Source of the DNA: Sesamum alatum
Taxonomy: Eukaryota; Streptophyta; Magnoliopsida; Lamiales; Pedaliaceae
Assembly: GCA_034509735.1 (NCBI GenBank)
Contig: JACGWO010000001.1
Span: forward strand, 9,936,854-10,000,853
DNA length: 64,000 nt
Direction of reading: 5' to 3'
In this document: positions 11,428 through 21,057 of the stretch, piece by piece
Layout of the letters: each line of letters begins with the position of its first letter
Numbering within the stretch: the stretch's first letter is position 1
Position numbers and translations under genes: made by a program
The notes under the pieces: model-generated
What the model was told of the DNA's origin: nothing
Database searches by the model: none
The model's input: only the letters and a program-made list of their open reading frames with translations

Positions 11428-12678
11428 TGTGTATGTATGAATTGAAAGAGAAGTCCGAAAGGCGTAAATATCGTCACCAAAATTCAAATGTATAATAAAT
11501 GTGATGTTAATTTCTGGCAAAGAACCACACACGTATTCAAATTAGGTCTTAGTCTCTCTTTTGGTTACAAGGTACATAGGGCAAACGTGTAGTTTGTTAG
11601 TGCCTCAGTTATTAAATTTGTCCTGCGCATTTAGCCTGACTGTTGTCTCCATATAATTTACATAAATCATAAAAATACATATACAGCTGAGAAATATTTA
11701 AAAAGTTAAATTTTATTTATTTGACATATATATAAATATAGGAAAACTATAAAAAAAATTATAATTATAAATAGCTCGAGTTTACTGAGCATTTTGTTTT
11801 TGAGGTATATATATTTCAAGTCGATATATATTAAACATTTTGGAAAATTTTCGAAAGAGATAGACTAATTATAAAATTATAAAAAAAAATGCAGAACACT
11901 TTTAAAATATACTTAGAATTAGAAAGATCAAATTACTTGTTTTAATTGAGATAAATCACTTCTACATATATATACATATATATATATAAATTTGTATTAT
12001 TGTATATGTGCCAGCCAAAGCAATTAAATTCTATGCATTATAAATAAAAATATTGAAAGTACTTGTATAATTTAATTGATAATGCAATTAAATAATATTG
12101 TATTGGTAATTAAGGTTTAACTATATATATTGTAAATTTAATTTTTTGTTACAATATTGATACATGTGACGTTACTATTTTAGAGTACTTACATATAGAT
12201 TATATCATTAAATAAAATATTTATAATTGTGTGGCACCAAATACTCATATATCCATCAAGTAAATTTTTTTTTTAGGAAACTGAAAATTTTCGTAGAAAA
12301 ATTACTGTGTAGGAATTTTTGTTTCCATAAGAACAATAACCAAATTTTTTTAATAATTTTGATGAAAATGCATGAAAATTTTAATCCACGATTAGGCAAG
12401 TGAATAACACATGTGTGATGGATCAAGCTCAAGGGGATTTGACTAGGCTACTTAGGGCTGATTTATTATTTTCAAAGTTTTGATTTTCATTGATTGTAAG
12501 GGGGAAAGCACTCTTAATTATTTACAGTTTTATAAGGTCTGTAAAGATATTTTTTGCAGTTAAAATTTTAGTAGATGAGTAGAGATCCGGCTAACCACAT
12601 CCAAACACTAGCGAGTTTACTTAAAAAAAAAAAAAAAGAAAAAAAAAAGCTAAATGGATAACGCAAGACAGTATTTCT

Positions 12679-12995
12679 CACTAGAAAAAAAATCAATATT
12701 CACTATATTTTTAATAACAATAATTAAAAATCGTGGTAAATAACTATTATTAACTACGGTTAAATAAATATCGATATAAAAACTAGTTTTTCCACCATGA
12801 AAAACTTATTTGTCACGGCTTTTAGCCGTGGTAAAAATATTCGTCATGATTTTTAGCCATGATAAATGTTTTAGCCACCTTCACAAAAACCACGACCGAC
12901 AACCGTTATGTGGTCGTAGTTAATGACTATTCGCTACGATTATTTAGTATTAACCATGACAATTAACCATGATTAAATGTCATATTTTTGTAGTG
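12679..12995. mobile_element. Miniature CACTA-like element, family F, copy 1
   Basis: Starts CACTAGAAAAA and ends TTTTTGTAGTG, with inverted internal blocks ('ccgtggtaaa', 'taaccatgac'). Flanking triplets are TCT and CCT, an imperfect 3-bp duplication. Copy A has no insertion at the matching place (about 955). Confidence 0.75.
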
Positions 12996-13247
12996 CCTGT
13001 GCAAAATTTGCACTTTATTTGATGACTAAAATAAAACATTATAGTACATTAATGGTCAAATGCAATTTAAGATAATTAGGGTACAATTATTACAGACACA
13101 GCTTAAAGCATTACATAAACATGACCAGGCGGCGATCAATTACTATTTCACGGATCGAAATCGAAATGGAAAGCCCTAATTATATCGGAATTGCGCGTGC
13201 GGGTATGCATTTAACCCTAATTATCTTGAAAAGCTACGTACTGATAT

Positions 13248-13871
13248 TCATACGTCTGCATGAAGAGCACCGGATGGCCAACGGCCGGGTATAGTCACAT
13301 AAAGCGTGTATTCCAAAACACCATACTCCTTCTCAACATCGTAAGAGTAGAGTCTGGTAAGAGCATATCCACTAGCACGACGGAACAGCCCAGTCCCACC
13401 AGCCACCGCCACCTCCCGTTCCGGTAGATTTATCTGATTCCTTCCCAAAATACAGACGGTGCTTCCGTTGAAGATGCCTGTTGTGAAGACGAAGTTCATG
13501 TTCATGGCCAGGGCTGCTACTCCCAGGTCGGCATAAGTGATGAGCCCCTGAGCTCTGGCCACCGGCGTCGAGTAGTAATCAGTCCCCGCGGTGACTAGGT
13601 CATCCAACACCCGGACCTGACCGAAGTCACTCGGGGAATCAGCAGTGATTGAAGCACTCGCTACCTCGAAAACTGTCTTATTTTCACCGGCTAATAAATC
13701 TTGAACGTAGAAATGGATCACGACTTGAGTTTGTTTTCCATCATTGGAAATCTTTTGGATCCATAACTCCTCCGCAGCCGGAGGACCTGTTTCCCTAGCA
13801 TAACTACTGCTTGGCAGGGCCATGGACAAGGAGGAGATAACAATCAACATAAGACAAATCAGTTTTACCAT
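13248..13871 (-). CDS. Dirigent protein, QD clade (secreted)
   Basis: A 207-residue single-exon protein. Residues 1-24 form a signal peptide (MVKLICLMLIVISSLSMALP), so it should enter the secretory pathway and act in the apoplast or cell wall. Dirigent barrel motifs follow in order: HFYVQD at 53-58, ITADSPSDFG near 75-84, VLDDLVT at 88-94, VARAQGL at 104-110, FVFTTG near 127-132, GST at 137-139, ILGRN at 141-145 and REVAVAGGTGLFR at 152-164. The family guides stereoselective phenoxy-radical coupling without oxidising the substrate itself; its substrate is unknown. Oddities: the usual 'HD' of motif I is 'QD', and the conserved arginine of ARGY is serine (ASGY). An NKT glycosylation site is at 64-66. 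An upstream in-frame ATG at 13890-13892 adds seven residues. I prefer the internal ATG because MxKLI is the start shared by the paralogues. Confidence 0.93.
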   Translation of the reverse strand: MVKLICLMLIVISSLSMALPSSSYARETGPPAAEELWIQKISNDGKQTQVVIHFYVQDLLAGENKTVFEVASASITADSPSDFGQVRVLDDLVTAGTDYYSTPVARAQGLITYADLGVAALAMNMNFVFTTGIFNGSTVCILGRNQINLPEREVAVAGGTGLFRRASGYALTRLYSYDVEKEYGVLEYTLYVTIPGRWPSGALHADV

Positions 13872-13950
13872 TTCTTTGTACGTATGAGACAATATTGCTC
13901 AAGATGGGAATTGGAGAATTTGTGTGATCAGCTTTGTATGTGATCATAGG

Positions 13951-13958
13951 TTTATATA
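13951..13958 (-). promoter_or_regulatory. TATA box of the dirigent gene at 13248
   Basis: TATATAAA on the minus strand, 80 bp upstream of the chosen ATG, conserved with the frameshifted paralogue. Confidence 0.6.
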
Positions 13959-14326
13959 GGCGTTTTCTGATGGAAGAAATGTACATGTGTAGAATGTGGT
14001 CCAAGAGCAAAATGTTTTTTTAGTCCTATTAAATAGGGTCAAACTCGTTTCTGATACCATTATTTATTCAAATGTAAATTTTGGTCCAATTAAACTCAAA
14101 TTCAGGCTTATTTGGTCCCAGTCATTTGTCATAAATAAATCTGAATTTGGGTTTAATAAAACCAAAACCTATACTTGGATAAATAATGGTACCAGAAACG
14201 AGTCTGACCCTATTTAACGAGACTAAAAAAATATTTTGCCCTAATTTCAACGCTCTCTCATCTTCTCGAAACTTACTTGATTAGGTTACAAAATTTCTTG
14301 GCCACTCATATATGCATATTGAACCA

Positions 14327-14328
14327 AT

Positions 14329-14364
<36 letters not shown>
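14327..14364. repeat. (AT)n microsatellite
   Basis: A run of about 18 AT units in the upstream region of copy B, absent from the matching part of copy A (about 2020). Confidence 0.85.
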
Positions 14365-14368
<4 letters not shown>

Positions 14369-14893
14369 TTGAGAGTTTTAATTGGGAATCGACTCAACAA
14401 ACCTAACGAGTGTGCATTGCAGACTAAGTACAATATATAATTAGTACAGATCAAGGACCCCCGTGGTGGACCCTATCTCCAATTATTCATTGGTCTAGGG
14501 AAGATTAATCTTACCAATTCGGATTGGCCACATCATCCATGACCTTTGAGGTCGACCCGAATCAAGATATTTGTGTAATAAACTTTTTCTGATTATCAAT
14601 GGAGGGTTGTTATCGTTAGATATCATTAATCTTTCAATATGAAGTTGATTTATGTCTTGAATTATTAAAGGAAATATAATGAGTTTTTGTTACTTGTAAC
14701 TTATACTTTTGAATTACTTAAACTAAACTCATTTTAAGGTAAAATTTAGAAGCTTTCTTGCATCTCCTCGATAAAATTGTAAATATTTGTAAGTTTGTCT
14801 TGGCCAATTAAACCTCAAACACTCCAACTAATTTTTTGTTTTCCCAAACACTTCATTTTCTATATTTTTTTCACTTTTCTTGTTAAAAATACT

Positions 14894-15159
14894 AATTTAA
14901 TGCAATTTACCTTCCTGTGATATTGCAAATGAGCAAATTACCTCCTTTGAAAAAAAAAATAGCAATTTACTTCCCTGCGTTTATTAAAATGGAGCAATTT
15001 ACCCCCTATCTAGGGAGGTAAATTACTCTATTTTAAAAAACACAAGGAGGTAAATTGATTCATTTTAAAAAACACAATGAGGTAAATTGCTATTTTATTT
15101 TTCATAGGGGATCATTTGCACATCTGCAATATCACAAGGACGTTGCTTGCATTTTTCTC
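14894..15159. mobile_element. Mutator-like miniature element, family E, copy 1
   Basis: A foldback element whose arms ('gcaatttacc', 'cctgtgatatt' and their inverses) resemble the ends of the MULE at 20210-25605. An 11-bp sequence TTAAAAATACT is repeated on both sides (14883-14893 and 15160-15170). Confidence 0.75.
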
Positions 15160-15892
15160 TTAAAAATACTCCGAATTTTTGCTTACAACTACACGTACAA
15201 TTTTTTATATAATTTTTTCCCATTATAAAAGTAATTATTCTTCTTTTTTTTATTTATTTTTGTAGAAACCTCCTAATGAAGACCTAAGTTGATTGTGTAA
15301 ACCTTGATGACCTTTTCCATTAATCCAAGACTTGCAAAGGGACATAGTATTTATTCAGTATCTTAAAATTAGGTGTTGGATTCACAAGATAGGTACGAAT
15401 CATAGACGATACCATATTATTCTATAGTATTGGATTAAATTTTCTATTACAATTTCTGTTCAATTATCTATTATGTTTAACATATACACACGACTTTCAA
15501 AGTTTTTAGGTTTTCTTTGGGTAGTTATCTATGATTTTATAAATTAACCATATATATGAGAAGACTATGGAACCATGAATAATTTGATATTTTGTCAAAG
15601 AGTCTTTATTAGATCTCTGAATTTTTGTGGTCACCTGTTTCACCAAACTACGCCATATGTTAGAGTTGACGTGCGTTCTCGAGTTTCAGTGTTCTTATCA
15701 AATTGATAAGTGAATTTATGCAGATAATAATTGATACTTGAATATCTCCATAAATATCAAATTAATACAAATGTCTTGATCGACCGATACTTGAGTTTTT
15801 CAATAAAAATCAAATAGATGCATATCTCAGTTTAGAATATTTTGTAATAACAAAAGTAACCTTCTAATCTAACTTAATTTTTAGGTGAAATT

Positions 15893-16187
15893 ACACTTTT
15901 AATTTGATATATAGGATAGGGGGTTCACACTTTTCATCCTCTGCTTTACGGTATTTTTAAAATGGTCCCAAAATTAAAAAAAAAAATGACACATGTAGTC
16001 CAAGGCTTTACGGGATTTTTTAAAATGGTTCCATAAATCTCATAAAATAGAGGACTAAATGTGTCGAATTTCTCAATTTTAGGACCATTTTGAGAATCCC
16101 ATAATGCATAGGCTAAATGTTACAAGTTTTTTCAAATTTGGGACCATTTTGAAAATTCCATAAAGTAGATGACTAAAAGTATAATTT
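15893..16187. mobile_element. Inverted-repeat miniature element, family C, copy 2
   Basis: Arms 'ttttaaaatggtccc' and 'gggaccattttga' fold back. The ends read 'ggtgaaattacac' and an imperfect inverse. It sits directly before a SINE tail (16188-16300). Confidence 0.6.
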
Positions 16188-16310
16188 TATCGATATGATT
16201 GTTGTATTTGTCTCTGTCCAATATTGATACTGACAGGACTAATTGTAATCGCTTTATTTCAATTAATAAAATTCATCGCTTCCAACTCAAAAAACAATTG
16301 ATTTTAATTG
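16188..16310 (+). mobile_element. 3' fragment of the SINE-like family
   Basis: 'aggactaattgtaatcgct' followed by 'ttcaattaataaaattcatc' matches the tails at 11155-11227 and 36040-36110. The head is missing or replaced by the neighbouring family C element. Confidence 0.4.
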
Positions 16311-16359
16311 TTGTTCAAAAAACAATTGATTTTAATTCAACATGTGCATAAAATATGAA

Positions 16360-16552
16360 AAAGTAATAATAATAATAATATTTTTTTTTTATCTAAATCA
16401 TGTCTGGACAAATCAAACCAATCACATAACAAGTGTATACTTGTCATGTGATTGGCCACTTCACTTAAATTGTATACCAATCAAATGTCAAGTATATTAC
16501 AATTGCATACAATTGATTCAGGTCTAACTAAACTCGATATGGGTTAGAATTT
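16360..16552. mobile_element. Family K miniature element, copy 2
   Basis: Contains 'gtgattggccactt', 'aagtatattac' and the end 'gttagaatttcc' in the same order as the better-defined copies. The left edge is uncertain. Confidence 0.45.
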
Positions 16553-17326
16553 CCTTACTTTACTAGATTTAATGTGTTTGCTTGGAGTAATTATTGTATC
16601 ATTGTAAAAAAAAAAAAAAAGGAGTATTAATATTCTCTTACATAGAATATGAAGGCTACTGTTCTTTTATATCGTTGGAATATATATATATATATATTTA
16701 AAAATTATCTAATTTTGCTTAAGTAAATAAGTGGGTCAATTTTTTCATAATCCGATCAGACATCGAATTGATTATAATGTTGGATCACTGCTCCAATCGA
16801 TGGGACCACATCAAAAAAATTGATTAACTCGAATTTTAATATACATACATATATATAATCAATTATTATGTATTAATTAATTAAGTAAAAATATGAGAAA
16901 AATAAAAGTAAACTTAAAATACATAAACATAAGAAACCCAGCAACATTAATACATATACATATATATATAAAAGAATTAGATACATAATATTAAATATGA
17001 AGTGCCCCGCTCCTTTATCAAATACGAATAAAAGCGCAATTTTGCCAAATGCTTCAAGAAAAGATCGATTTGGCTTTTTCCACCACAACTTGAGAGTGCC
17101 ATTTTGTCCATCAGGAATTTGGAAATCTGGGAATGATGAATTTGCTAAAATGGGAAAGTTAACTCCTAAATTTGATACGGATCCATGTAGAACGGGAAAT
17201 TCCCTTTGTCCCTCAGGAACTCTAACTTGTTAATGTTTTTCCATTGGATGAAAATTTCTCTCTAATGCTGAGCATAATACACTTTTATTTATGGAAAATA
17301 ATGGATCGTCTATTATATTGGACAGA
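16553..17326. other. Non-coding interval
   Basis: Contains short (AT)n and A-runs. A small open frame at 16997-17233 is uninterrupted but matches nothing I recognise and lacks a supporting context. Confidence 0.4.
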
Positions 17327-17460
17327 AAATTCTTGTCCGGATCAGGTGTGGTATACTTATTATGTAATTAGTTACTTTTCTTGAACTGTAAGATAAGTGT
17401 TTTGCACTTGCTATAGATTGATTCAAGTTTGACCGAAGTGGATCCGGGCTAAAATTTCCT
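17327..17460. mobile_element. Family K miniature element, copy 3
   Basis: Starts 'aaaattcttgtccgg' and ends 'gggctaaaatttcc', imperfect inverted ends, with the shared middle 'cacttgctatagattg'. Confidence 0.5.
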
Positions 17461-17484
17461 ATATTGGACATATGAAATTATATA

Positions 17485-17858
17485 GGGTAAAATATTTTTT
17501 TGGTCCCGTAAGATTAGGGCATTATTTGTTTTGGTACCACAATTTAGGTAGGTAGTTGTTTTAGTCTCATAAAACACGTTTTTCAGTTTTTTTGGTCCCA
17601 AAAAATCATGTGCAACTTAGGTAGATGGTTATTTTAGTCCCATAAAACACATTTTTCAGTTTTTTTTGGTCCCAAATGTAGGTGGTTGTTTTAATCCCAT
17701 AAAATACGTTTTTCAGTTTTTTGGTCCCAAAATGTCATGTGTTGGGACCAAAATAACTGAAAAACATGTTTTATGGGACTAACACAGCAACCTACCTAAA
17801 TTGTAGTACTAAAACAAATAATATCATAATTTTACAGGACCAAAAAAGCATTTTGCCC
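17485..17858. mobile_element. Mutator-like miniature element, family A, copy 2
   Basis: GGG...CCC foldback element of 374 bp with the family A arms. Flanks 'aaattatata' and 'aaattatgta' form a 10-bp duplication with one mismatch. Confidence 0.85.
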
Positions 17859-18404
17859 AAATTATGTATATTTCAACTATTATATAGAAATAATCAAGAA
17901 TAGCGACATTTGCGTAAATTTGGTGATTATTGTTGTTACCAAGTTGATAATGTGTTGAATTATTGTAGTGCGACTTCCTGGAGTAAAGGCGTGTTTTGCA
18001 ATGATTTATTTTTAATAATTTTAGTTTCCTAAAAAAAATAAACTAACTATTTGTGTTTGTAAGTTACGATATATATCTTTAAACTATTTAAAATTAAATT
18101 CATTAAAGCTAAATGTTAGAAGCTTATTTCCACCAACTTTGGCATTTTCTTAGTAAAATTGTAAATATTTGTAAGTTTGTCTTGTCATTTCACTATAACT
18201 TAATTTTTTTTCCTCAAACACACGAAAGCGATTATTTTTTTTTACTTTTTATTTTTTTTCAAGCACTCGAAATTTCAGTATAATTAAACTTAAAATTTTC
18301 TCTCTGTTTTTTTTCCTTTTAACAAAAGTTGAAGATTATCAAAACATCTTTTAAGTTGATTGATGTACATGTTGTCGACTAACCCAGACATAAAACGACA
18401 TGTT

Positions 18405-18852
18405 CACTACAAGAAAATATGATATTCGTGATAAAATATTAAATGATAATTTAAAAATTGTCATTAAAAATATGTATTAAGTGACAAGATTTTTCATCTT
18501 GTCACTATATAATTATTAGTGAAAAAAATTGTGTATAAAATTGTCACTAAATACAATTATTGACATATCTATAGTGACAACTTAGTGACGATACAATATA
18601 CGGATAATAATTATTTATTGTCGCTAGGTTGTCACTATACATGAGTCACTAATTGTATTTAGTGACAACTTTGTTCACATATCTTTTTGTCACTAATAAC
18701 AATTTTTACATAATAATAATAATTATTAAAATCATAAAATTTATTACTGTGACAAAATAAATATTTTTGTCACTAAATATGTATAATTAGTTGACAATAT
18801 TAAAATTTTCACTTTATTTTTTTTGTTGCTAATATTTTATTTTCTTGTAGTG
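18405..18852. mobile_element. Miniature CACTA transposon
   Basis: A 448-bp element with CACTACAAGAAAAT and its inverse at the ends and a 3-bp duplication GTT on both sides. Interior 'gtgacaa'/'ttgtcac' motifs repeat many times in both orientations. A different internal sequence from families F and G. Confidence 0.9.
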
Positions 18853-18863
18853 GTTATTTATTG

Positions 18864-19224
18864 GGGTAAAATGCATTTTTGGTCCCGTAAGATTAGAGCA
18901 TTATTTGTTTTGGTACCACAATTTAGGTAGGTCGTTGTTTTAGTCCCAGAAAACACATTTTTTTGGTTTTTTTGATCCCAAAAAATCATGTGCAACTTAG
19001 GTAGGTGGTTGTTTTAGTCCCATAAAATACGTTTTTCAGTTTTTTTGATCTCAAATGTAGGTGGCTCTTTTAGTCCCATAAAACACGTTTTTCAGTTTGT
19101 TTGAAAATGTCATGTGTTGGGACCAAAAAAACTGAAAAATGTGTTTTATAGGACTAAAACAGCCACTTGTGGTACCAAAACAAATTATATTTTAGTCTTA
19201 CGCGACCCAAAAAGTATTTTGCCC
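18864..19224. mobile_element. Mutator-like miniature element, family A, copy 3
   Basis: GGG...CCC foldback element of 361 bp. A perfect 9-bp duplication TATTTATTG flanks it (18855-18863 and 19225-19233). It landed within 12 bp of the CACTA miniature at 18405-18852. Confidence 0.9.
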
Positions 19225-19233
19225 TATTTATTG

Positions 19234-19911
19234 AATTATCTTAAGATTAGGTGGAAATATTATAATTAATCATGGCTAATTGTTATAGTTAAAACTAAAT
19301 AGCCGTAGTAAAAAGTCAATAACCACGATCACGCAACGGTTGTTGGCCGTAATTTTCACGAGTGTGACTAATGCATTTGTCATGACTAAAAAGCCAGGGC
19401 AAAATGCTTATTTGGTCCCGTAAGATTAGGGCATTATTTATTTTGGTACCACAACTTAGGTAGGTGGTTGTTTTAGTCCCATAAAACACGTTTTTCAGTA
19501 TTTTTTGATCCCATAAAATACGTTTTCAGTTTTTTTGGTCCAAAAGATGACATGGTATTTTGGAATAAAAAAAAAACTGAAATTAGGACCAAAAAACTGA
19601 AAAACGTGACATTTGGGACCAAAAAACCTGGAAAACGTGTTTTATGGGACTAAAACAACTACCTACCTAAATTGTGGTACCAAAACAAATAATGTTCTAG
19701 TCTTACGGGATCAAAAAAGCATTAATTACCCCCTAAAAGCCATAGCAAAAAACATTTGTCATGGCTCATAATCATGACAAAAATCACTTTGACGGTGGAT
19801 AAGTTAAGTATTTATATTGATTTTTATTTAGTCATAATTAATAATAATTATTTGATATAGTTTTATCCATAAACAATAAAATAATAGGCAATAGTAATAT
19901 TTTTTCTAGTG
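19234..19911. mobile_element. Family F CACTA-like element split by a family A element
   Basis: The outer parts carry the family F blocks ('aatcatggctaatt', 'ccgtaattttcacgagtgtg', 'gacggtggataa') and the end 'ttttctagtg'. The middle is a family A element at 19397-19733. The left end is degraded. Confidence 0.6.
19397..19733. mobile_element. Mutator-like miniature element, family A, copy 4
   Basis: A 337-bp foldback element with family A arms. Flanks 'aaaaagcca' and 'taaaagcca' form a 9-bp duplication with one mismatch inside the family F element. Confidence 0.85.
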
Positions 19912-21057
19912 GTATTACCAGACGTCAACCAAATTTAGTTTTCCATATTGGTTTTGAAACTCTTTTTCTTACGACGATTTCATATATATTGTTATAGAAA
20001 TTCATTTACAAGATTTTAACCTTTTAAAATAACTAAAATAGAAAATTAAAAGGATTAATTAAGTAGCTAGCAAATTTCTACACAACGAAAATGCTAAATG
20101 GATCATCCCATTGATATTAATTCCAAATGCAAAAACAATAACAATTAAGAAACCTATATTTACCATTCAAAAAAAAAAGAAAAAAACAAAAAACCTATAT
20201 TTCTTAATAGGGTTAAAAGCAATATACCCCTGTGTTATTAAAAATGAGCAATTTAACCCCATGTATTATAAAAAAGAGCAATTTACCCCCCTGTGATTTG
20301 AAGAAAGGTGCACACTGCCTCCCTGGTGTAAATCAAGGTTGATTTATTCGTGTAAAGATCAAATTGCCCTCCCTTTTATATGTCTAACATGCTTGTTGAC
20401 CAACAGATTTTTTCAGAGAAAATTAGGGCTTTCTGGAGAAAAACTCACTACGAACCCTAGATCTAAGAACGAAACACGCAATTTTTGCCGATTAATCAAA
20501 GAAGATAAGGATTCCTTTTGCCATACTAGTGTTTCGAAGGTAAGAGGTGCGGTTTTTTGTGTTTTTTTGACCCATTTTTTTAGTTGGTTGTGGAATTTTT
20601 TTCGCTAACTAGTGTTGTTTTCATTGTAGGGTCAAAATTGTGGATATATTGTTATGAAAAGTGTAAAATTCATCTTCTTGCTTCAGGTTTGTTTACCCAT
20701 ATATATTTTTGTTGTTGGTCCTTTAATGACCGTAGACTGATTTTTTTTTTTTTTTTGGTTTGTTTTTTCTCCAACAGACACCGAAAGTGTTGGATCTACA
20801 AATGAAGATTAGTGTGATATTTATGCTTTTATTCGTATATGATATTGACTGATTGGGGTGCAGTGGAGTAGGGTTTGTTTTACTATGAAATTTCAGATTA
20901 TATAATGTGCATGCTATGATATTTTATTCGATTTTGTTGTTGCTTTGGGTGACAGACATGTGGGGTAGGATGGGCTTGTTCTTTTGTGTTCTTATTTAAT
21001 ATTGATGGGGTATATTCTGTGCAATATACCCCTTTATGTGCAATATGAGCATTTTCA

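Larger units (their letters stand above)
11470..15860. repeat. Tandem segmental duplication, copy B
   Basis: Collinear with copy A (140-9500). It carries the intact dirigent gene, its 3' flank (13010-13250 matching 960-1200) and its promoter and upstream blocks. It has its own private insertions, a CACTA miniature element at 12679-12995 and a Mutator-like miniature at 14894-15159, but lacks the Helitron and family A, C and J insertions of copy A. Confidence 0.8.
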
